A DNA stretch of 64,000 nt, from positions 73,496,705 through 73,560,704 of the forward strand of contig CP136067.1 of assembly GCA_032622095.1 (NCBI GenBank), read 5' to 3'. Under the pieces are notes generated by a model. That model was not told the DNA's origin. It worked only from the letters and a program-made list of their open reading frames with translations, and made no database searches. The DNA comes from Siphonodentalium dalli (Eukaryota; Mollusca; Scaphopoda; Gadilida; Siphonodentaliidae). This document shows, piece after piece, positions 58,109 to 64,000 of this stretch. Position numbers and translations under genes: made by a program. Numbering within the stretch: position 1 is the stretch's first letter; each line of letters opens with the position of its first letter.

Positions 58109-58618
58109 CATTGTTACAAGAATGACACATACTAGTTGATAGGATGTTACATTTTTCTATACATTTGTTACCAAGGTATTGTGATTTATTTGGAATTGGA
58201 ATGCTTGCAATTTCGTAATTTTTGTAATTTTGAAACACCTCCTACATATGTGTTTTTGTCTCTTGCACCATCCAATTTGTAATATTAATGAAATTCCAAT
58301 GGGGGGTATTTGTATAACATTTTCCTCTTCTTGATATAATGGTTTAACAAACTTGGAATGATTTTTCAACTGTAATGATCACGAACACCTTCCATATCTT
58401 TATTTTAAACTTGAATATTCCGCAAATATGAGTATCTGAACTCTTTATGGAATATGCTTTATATGTTATTGTCATAACAAGTATTTTGTGATAATTGTGG
58501 ATTATACATTCAAAACAGATGCAGATTATATTCAATTGTAATTCAATTGAGTATTTGTCACTAAAAACAAGCATTCTGATTGGCCGAGAGCGGCTAACTT
58601 TAGTTTTCGATTCACAGA
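58109..58618. other. No feature recognised
   Basis: AT-rich intron; minus-strand frames at 58157 and 58344 lack support. Confidence 0.4.
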
Positions 58619-58790
58619 CATCTGAATTTAGCACGGTAAAATTTCATCGGCGCAAAATGGAGTAGCGAAACGAGCACACCTGCGCGTTGTTGTCTATAGA
58701 AACCATTCATCGGCCGGTTCAGCGTGCATCAAATCTGAATGTAGCATGGTAAAATTTCATCGGCACAGAACAGGGTAGCGAAACGAGCCA
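58619..58790 (+). repeat. 113-bp-offset direct repeat
   Basis: ATCTGAATTTAGCACGGTAA .. TAGCGAAACGAGC at 58620 recurs at 58733 (ATCTGAATGTAGCATGGTAA). Each contains AAATTTCATCGGC. Confidence 0.75.
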
Positions 58791-58954
58791 ACCCGCCGCA
58801 CAGGAAATTGTTACGGAGCAGTGTTCCGATAACGCAATGAACAATCCCGACGATTTGTGCACGGCGACAACAGCAAAATGAAAGTCTCGATTCGTGTCAT
58901 GAAAATGACTAAATGATACTTTTTATACAGCTTTTTTGCAAATTCCTTGCTAGA

Positions 58955-59122
58955 TTGAATTACAATGGAGATAAACGTACCCTGTTTCATTGTACATTCT
59001 GGGATTCGAGCATGAAAACAGTTTGTGAATTCGCCAGCAAACCGACTCGTTCACAAACTGTTTTCATGCTCGAATCCCAGAATATACAACTCATCAGGGT
59101 ACGTTTATCTCCTAATTAAATT
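58955..59122. repeat. ~168-bp near-perfect palindrome
   Basis: Arms GGAGATAAACGTACCCTG, ACATTCTGGGATTCGAGCAT and GAAAACAGTTTGTGAA are repeated in reverse complement on the right. The loop is about 20 bp (TCGCCAGCAAACCGACTCG). The outer arms decay after about 75 bp. It ends 101 bp before the exon at 59224. Confidence 0.85.
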
Positions 59123-59223
59123 CCAAATACCTCATACTATGCCACTGTCTAATAAATTTTGATTTATCAATCTAGTTCCAGCATGTAATTTTGTGTTTCA
59201 TGTCTCTTTGTTTTTACTTGCAG

Positions 59224-59804
59224 GCAGTGACCCGTCGCTGCTTAGTGGCATCAGTCAGACCAGCTCCAAAACTGCCATACTCAGTCAGGACCTGGACAAC
59301 ATTAATTCCTCTTGCAGCCCTGTCCGCTCATATACCTCAAACACAATACACAGAGAAATTGGTGAGGCTACGAATCGGACTGCAACCCCACATAGTTCCA
59401 GTATGCCAAAACTTGCCAACCGAGAGGACATTGTGATCGAAGATGTTACACGGAATCCTTCATACCTTAAACTGAGCTGTTCTTTGAGTGGTTATGGCAG
59501 ATACTGCAGTTATAATTCATACAAGAACATTGAAAAGCGGTCTCCCTACAATAGCAGTCTCTCATTAAAATCTGGAGATTACCCGATTTCGCCAACAAGG
59601 CCATCAGACAGTGTTATCAATTCTGAAGAGCAGTCGGCAAGACTTGGACAAAATGATTGTGTGGTTAATTCTCAAAACTTGACTTCTCAGAATGGCACTG
59701 GTGTTACTAATGGGATTAACGGGCTTTCTATTGTGAATTTAAATGGACATTCTAAACACTATCTAATGACTGATCCAAACTTTCCAACTGGTGATACTAA
59801 AAAG
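59224..59804 (+). CDS. Internal exon of the same Ser/Asn-rich protein gene
   Basis: 581 bp bounded by acceptor TGTTTTTACTTGCAG and donor GTGAGT (59805). The first two bases complete the codon begun in the previous exon (phase 1), and the exon ends on a whole codon (phase 0). It encodes about 193 residues beginning SDPSLLSGISQTSSK. The chain is hydrophilic, Ser/Asn/Thr-rich, with a more conserved-looking core EDVTRNPSYLKLSCSLSGYG, then NSYKNIEKRSPYNSSL. It has no membrane segment, no catalytic motif and no named domain that I recognise. Clean frame over 193 codons and good splice sites make it a real exon. Upstream partner is the exon at 21164, or alternatively the ATG exon at 37459. Confidence 0.85.
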
Positions 59805-60400
59805 GTGAGTATCTAGAAATGTTTGGTCCAGATTCTTTTTTCAGAAACTTAACCTGTGGCTTTGGGAGGTTGGTTCACCGGATAATAGGCCAAGTTCTAC
59901 ACATGGTTATAACTTGAATAGATGGAATAAAAAAAAATTGTGTTTATAATACCTCCATAAAACCAGCCATGAAATCAGCTTTGTTGTGCAGTTTCTACCA
60001 AGAGTTATTTCCCTTTATAAAATTAAGTCTACACTCAGCAATCTCTTCTCTAACTATCATCATATCATGAACCCCTGATGAAAAGTTGCTGCCTTGTGTA
60101 TGGATAACAATTTATCAAAAGTCACAATGACTACTTGTTAATACAATGATGATTATTAGAGTTTAATATGTTTCTTTATAAAATTGAACAATTGGGTTGC
60201 TTGACAGCATGCAACTTGATCAAATGTCAACTGATTATTATGATATATTAATTATATGAGACTTTAATAATCAAAGCATTTGAGATAAAGTTTGAAATCC
60301 GAGCTAATCCACCTTTTTTAGGCTGAGATAAGTGCTCGTAATTATCTAATTTTCAGTTTCAGGGTTTATGCTGTTTGTGGTCAATTGGCTAATGGCCCAT
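59805..60400. other. Intron, no feature recognised
   Basis: AT-rich sequence after the donor; nothing assigned. Confidence 0.4.
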
Positions 60401-60405
60401 TTTTT

Positions 60406-60515
60406 GCTCAACTTTGTTAAGTTTGAGCTATTGCCATGGCTTTGTATCCATTGTCAACGTGTGTGTGTTTGTATGTGTGTGTGAGGGTGTGTGTGTGTGA
60501 GGGTGTGTGTCACAG
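60406..60515 (+). repeat. H2 5' hairpin with (GT)n
   Basis: TTTTT then GCTCAACTT / AAGTTTGAGC hairpin (60406-60428), TATTGCCATGG and a GTGTGTGAGGGTGTGTG tract. Confidence 0.7.
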
Positions 60516-60675
60516 TGTGCAGTGTGCATTCTGTCATTGCTTCACAACAATTTATACATTTGTATACATTTGTAAAGAATTTCTCTCTATAATTTGCATC
60601 AAACTGACTTATAGTGCCTTGTCTTTAAAAACAGTGGCCATGTTGGATGCCATCTTGTTTTGTGGCCACATTTTT

Positions 60676-61030
60676 AGCTCACCTGAGACAGTCTCCAGTG
60701 GAGCTATAGTCATCACTCCTCGTCCATCCATCTGTCCGTCCATCCGCCCATCCATCTATCCATCCGTCAATAATTCTTTAAACATCTTCTCCTGAACCGT
60801 AAGACCAAATGGGTTCATATTTGGTGTGGATGTTCCCCAGGTGATACAGATTTGTGGTCAAATAGTAATTCTTAAAACGACTTCTTCTCTTGTACCATCG
60901 GGTCAAATGGGTTCATATTTGGTGGTATGAAGGGTCCTTGGGTGACTGGGGTTCAGATTTGTTCAAATGAGGTCACTGGGGCAAATGTGGCCAGAGCCAG
61001 GGACATAACTCAAAAACAATTTTTTTTAGA
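60676..61030 (+). repeat. H1 hairpin-headed repeat
   Basis: TTTTT then AGCTCACCTGAGAC-AGTC-TCCAGTGGAGCT-type hairpin (60676-60705), TATAGTCATCACTCCTCGTC and the CCATCCGTC tract, followed by body units with GGTTCATATTTGGTG. Confidence 0.75.
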
Positions 61031-61548
61031 TTGAACTCCTTTTAACCAAAAAAGATATATTTAGTAAAACAAAAACAAAAAGAATATTTAAAAACAACAT
61101 GAATTTTTTTATTTTTGAATATTTAAACAAATTTTTTTTATTTAAATTCAGATATAACTCCATGGTCAATTAGTTTTGTTTTGTTTTAACATGTTATACA
61201 AATTGAAAAGCTAATGCCATTACCATTCTGAAGGTTGTGCCCCCTGGCCGTTCACTCAAGTTCACTGCTTGTGCTATCTCTGGTCCCAAAAATAATATTT
61301 TACTCCAATTCTTGATAGAGAATGGTTAATAAGAAGCATTACTTTGGTTCCAACTGTACATGTCAAGTGAAATCAGACATCTATAAACATTCCCTGGAGA
61401 TCTGCTAGAGGTCATTAACTCCTAATTACAACAACAATCTATCATATGTATGTGTTCAAATATCTCAATAGGACATTTAACACTCCCACACCCACCACCT
61501 CACAAGAGAACACATTTGACACTGCCAGCTATACTATTGCAGTTTTGT
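61031..61548. other. A-rich spacer, no gene
   Basis: AT-rich tracts to about 61200, then unassigned sequence. Confidence 0.4.
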
Positions 61549-61732
61549 TCAGATAGGGTCACCAGGCCAAATAGGAGAAATGCCAGGGGCATGCTTTCCC
61601 TCTATAGTAACCCTTGAAAAGTCTTCTTTGAAAGAATCACCACTCACCAGGTCTATATATAGGCCTATAGTAATGGGTTCCGTCCGTCCATCCGTCTGTC
61701 CGTCCATCCTGAATTTGTAAGAGTCATAACTT
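61549..61732 (+). repeat. H1 body fragment
   Basis: GGGTCACCAGGCCAAATAGG and CTCTATAGTAACCCTTGAAA, then a CCGTCCGTCCATCCGTC tract. Confidence 0.6.
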
Positions 61733-62265
61733 GAACAAATGTTAATGGATTTCAAAGATTTGTGGTATATGAGTTCACCTGACCATTACCTAGAATGAGT
61801 TCGCAAGCCAGGTCTGGCCAGATATTTTTACCAGAGTTATTGGACTGTTTATTATTTTTGTTGAATTTACAAATAGCAAATAGACGACGTCACAGGGCTC
61901 ATTTCCACAAATCTCAACAGATTTCAAAGATATTTGGTATATGAGTTCACCTGACCATTACCTAGAATGAGTTCGCAAGCCAGGTCCGGCCGGTTATTTT
62001 TACCGGAGTTATTGGACTTTGTTTATTATTTTTGTCGAATTTACCAAATAGCAAATGGACGATGTCACAGGGCTCATTTCCACAAATGTCAACGGATTTC
62101 AAAGATTTTTGGTATATGAGTTCACATGACCAGTATCTAGAACGAGTTCGGAAACCAGGTCCGGCCGGATATTTTCAGCAGAGTTATTGGACTTGCAAAT
62201 GGACGACGTCACATGGCTAGTACCTAAAATGAGTTCGCAAGCCAGGCTTTTTGACAAAATCCCAC
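61733..62265 (+). repeat. ~173-bp tandem repeat, three copies
   Basis: ATTTCAAAGAT occurs at 61749, 61921 and 62096. Each copy has GGTATATGAGTTCAC, GAGTTCGCAAGCCAGGTC-like words, GAGTTATTGGACTT and GACGACGTCAC. The last copy is shortened. Confidence 0.85.
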
Positions 62266-62359
62266 AGGTCTTGTTTAGCACATACTGAGAACGCAAACAT
62301 TATTGAGAATGCACTTCCGCAACTGCACATTTTGGCAGGGGATACCGCCGTCTGCGACT

Positions 62360-63052
62360 GCTTGTAATTCTTAATATACTTCCTTCACAAGAACCATCAG
62401 GTCTATTTTACTGATATTTAGTATGAAGGGTTCTTTGGTGACTGGGATACAAATTTATTCAGATGGGTTCTCCAGGTCAAATAGGGTTGGACCAGGGACA
62501 TAACTATTTGTCTCTATAGTAATTCTTAAAATGTCTTCTCAAGAGAGGTTGGACTATTTAGCTTACATATAGTATGGATGGTCCTTTGGTAACTGAGATT
62601 CAGATTTATTAAAATGAGGTCAACCTGTCAAGAAATGGCGGGGCTATGGGGACTTACCACTTTTCTGTCTAATAAAATCATTAATATATCAAACTCATTG
62701 GAACCGCCTGACTGATTAATCTGACATGGTGTTTAGTGTCCATGGATAATTGGGCTTCAGATATGTCTAAATGGTTTTAAAAAAAGGAAATTTCCAACAA
62801 TTGAGAAAGTTTTAAGTGTCGGTTGTTAAATTCCAACCTAAGGGAGGTGCACAAAAGGATTTATGAACTTGTGAGTCCTGATGGGAGGGCACTTGTTATG
62901 AGCTGGACGTGGGGATGATCAGTAGTGTACAGTTGGTAATTTCACGGGGATAGTCACTGATCTACATACATGAAGCCTCTCTAGCCACATGTCCTGTTTA
63001 GAACTACTTCCTTTAAAGTGATTATGACAAGTTCTGACTGTTGTGGTCTCCA
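62360..63052 (+). repeat. H1 repeat, 3' portion
   Basis: Body units (CAGGTCTATTTTACTGATAT, GAGATTCAGATTTATT) run to GATCTACATACATGAAGCCT and GTTCTGACTGTTGTGGTCTC, as in 20402-20520 and 35940-36060. It is cut off by the minisatellite that follows. Confidence 0.65.
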
Positions 63053-63830
63053 GACCCATATAAAAATGAACCTGGGTAAATCCACCCAGGTTTTTTGTGC
63101 CGAAACCCAGGTAAATCTATCTACCAAGATATCCACCAACCATCAAGACCCCCTGAAACCTGGGTTTTACCATGATTTACCCACCTGAAACTGGATAAAA
63201 ACCCTGGTATGGATAAACCTGGGTGTATTTACCCAGGTGACCACACCCAGGTGTACCCTACCTGGGTGTTTCCCACCCAGGTGTACCCTGGTGTTTCCTA
63301 CCTGTGTGTTTCCCCCACCCAGGTGTACCATGTTGTTATTCACCCAGGTGTTTCCCCCACCCAGGTGTACCATGGTGTTATTCACCCAGGTGTACCCTGA
63401 TGTTTCCTACCTGGGTGTTTCCCACCCAGGTGTACCTTGGTGTTATTCACCCAGGTGAACCCTGATGTTTCCTACCTGGGTGTTCCCCACCCAGGTGTAC
63501 CTTGATGTTTCCAACCCAGATGTACCTTGGTGTTTTCTTACGCCGGTGTACCTTGGTGTTTTCTTACCCAGGTGGATTTCCCACTGAGATGCACCTGGTT
63601 AGAAAACACCAAGGTACACCCAGGTAAGGAAACACCAAGGTACACCTGGGCAGGAAAACACCAAGGTACACCTGGGTAAGAAAACACCAAGGTACACCTG
63701 GGTAAGAAAACACCAAGGTAAAACTAGGTGGGAAACACCAAGGTACACATGGGTAGAAAACACCAAGGAACACCTGGGTGAATAACACCAAGGTACACCT
63801 GGGTGGGGATCCAAAGTGAAATGTTGAGGA
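63053..63830. repeat. CACCCAGGTGTACC minisatellite in both orientations (large inverted repeat)
   Basis: From about 63200 to 63585 units of roughly CACCCAGGTGTACCTTGGTG plus TTTCCTAC run forward. From about 63597 to 63806 the reverse complement (AACACCAAGGTACACCTGGG plus TA(A/G)GA) is repeated. The two arms meet at about 63585-63597. The leader 63053-63200 holds scattered ACCCAGGT words. Unit length is about 20-25 bp. Open frames on both strands are repeat artefacts. Confidence 0.85.
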
Positions 63831-64000
63831 TGGCAATGAAGTAGATTTGGATGGGATGCAGGGGTATTGTTATCAATGGAGTTGTTTTAGTATAATAGAA
63901 CATTAAGGAAACTGATTGTGAAGCAATACAAGTTTATTCAAGATAAAATACATGTATAGAAACACATGTAATACATAAATATATAAACTCATTAAACTGC
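63831..64000. other. No feature recognised
   Basis: Short unassigned end of the window. Confidence 0.4.

Noticed and set aside
63167-63836. Overlapping frames rich in PGVP/CTLV repeats
   Set aside because: Produced by the CACCCAGGTGTACC minisatellite in either orientation; no start, splice or homology support.
1-64000. tRNA genes or tRNA-derived SINEs
   Set aside because: Scanned for A-box/B-box pairs (GGTTCGANNCC); isolated GGTTCGAA words occur but none with a matching A box or cloverleaf.

Overview
The window is AT-rich eukaryotic DNA with one split protein-coding gene and a very high density of decayed transposable elements and tandem repeats. Simple ACATGTA-type motifs, dispersed CCGTCCGTCC-rich repeats headed by hairpins, and abundant Helitron, tyrosine-recombinase and CR1/L2-like elements suggest a marine lophotrochozoan, most likely a bivalve mollusc. 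That identification is inference; no rRNA, mitochondrial or diagnostic gene is present to confirm it. Host coding sequence: I can support two internal exons on the + strand (21164-21442 and 59224-59804). They have canonical splice sites and compatible reading phase (phase 1 to phase 1), so they probably belong to one gene whose intron here is about 37.8 kb. A short ATG exon ending at 37471 (M-A-A-K, then a phase-1 donor) sits inside that intron and could be an alternative first exon. The protein is Ser/Asn-rich and I do not recognise it. Layout: 1-6 kb holds a Helitron 5' end on the minus strand and two TIR transposons, one at 636-2592 inside a 42-bp minisatellite and one at 4329-5758 inside the conserved flank of that minisatellite. 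8.9-21 kb is a patchwork of a ~165-bp repeat array (two blocks), reverse and forward copies of the minisatellite, a pair of ~800-bp repeats, and hairpin-headed repeats. After the first exon come a frameshifted pseudogene of a widespread uncharacterised invertebrate family (23.3-24.0 kb), a LINE 3' end (26.1 kb), a tyrosine-recombinase retrotransposon with complete split direct repeats (26611-30296), and a Helitron (about 30490-34634) carrying a tandem array, a nested repeat and two small ORFs. From 34.7 to 59 kb the intron continues with hairpin-headed repeats, piggyBac-like and hAT-like non-autonomous elements with target-site duplications, five foldback sequences (one more lies at 19.2 kb), and a 5'-truncated CR1/L2-like LINE (56.7-58.1 kb). 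After the second exon the window ends in more hairpin-headed repeats and a minisatellite present in both orientations, forming a large inverted repeat (63.06-63.83 kb). Three dispersed families, called H1, H2 and H3 below, share one 5' architecture: five T residues directly followed by a hairpin. H1 and H3 also share a 3' hairpin (CCGATCATGATCGG followed by CCTCT) and H2 has its own (AGTGTCATTGACACT). This looks like a Helentron-type non-autonomous group and is the most systematic pattern in the window. No CRISPR array, tRNA, rRNA or complete autonomous transposon was found.
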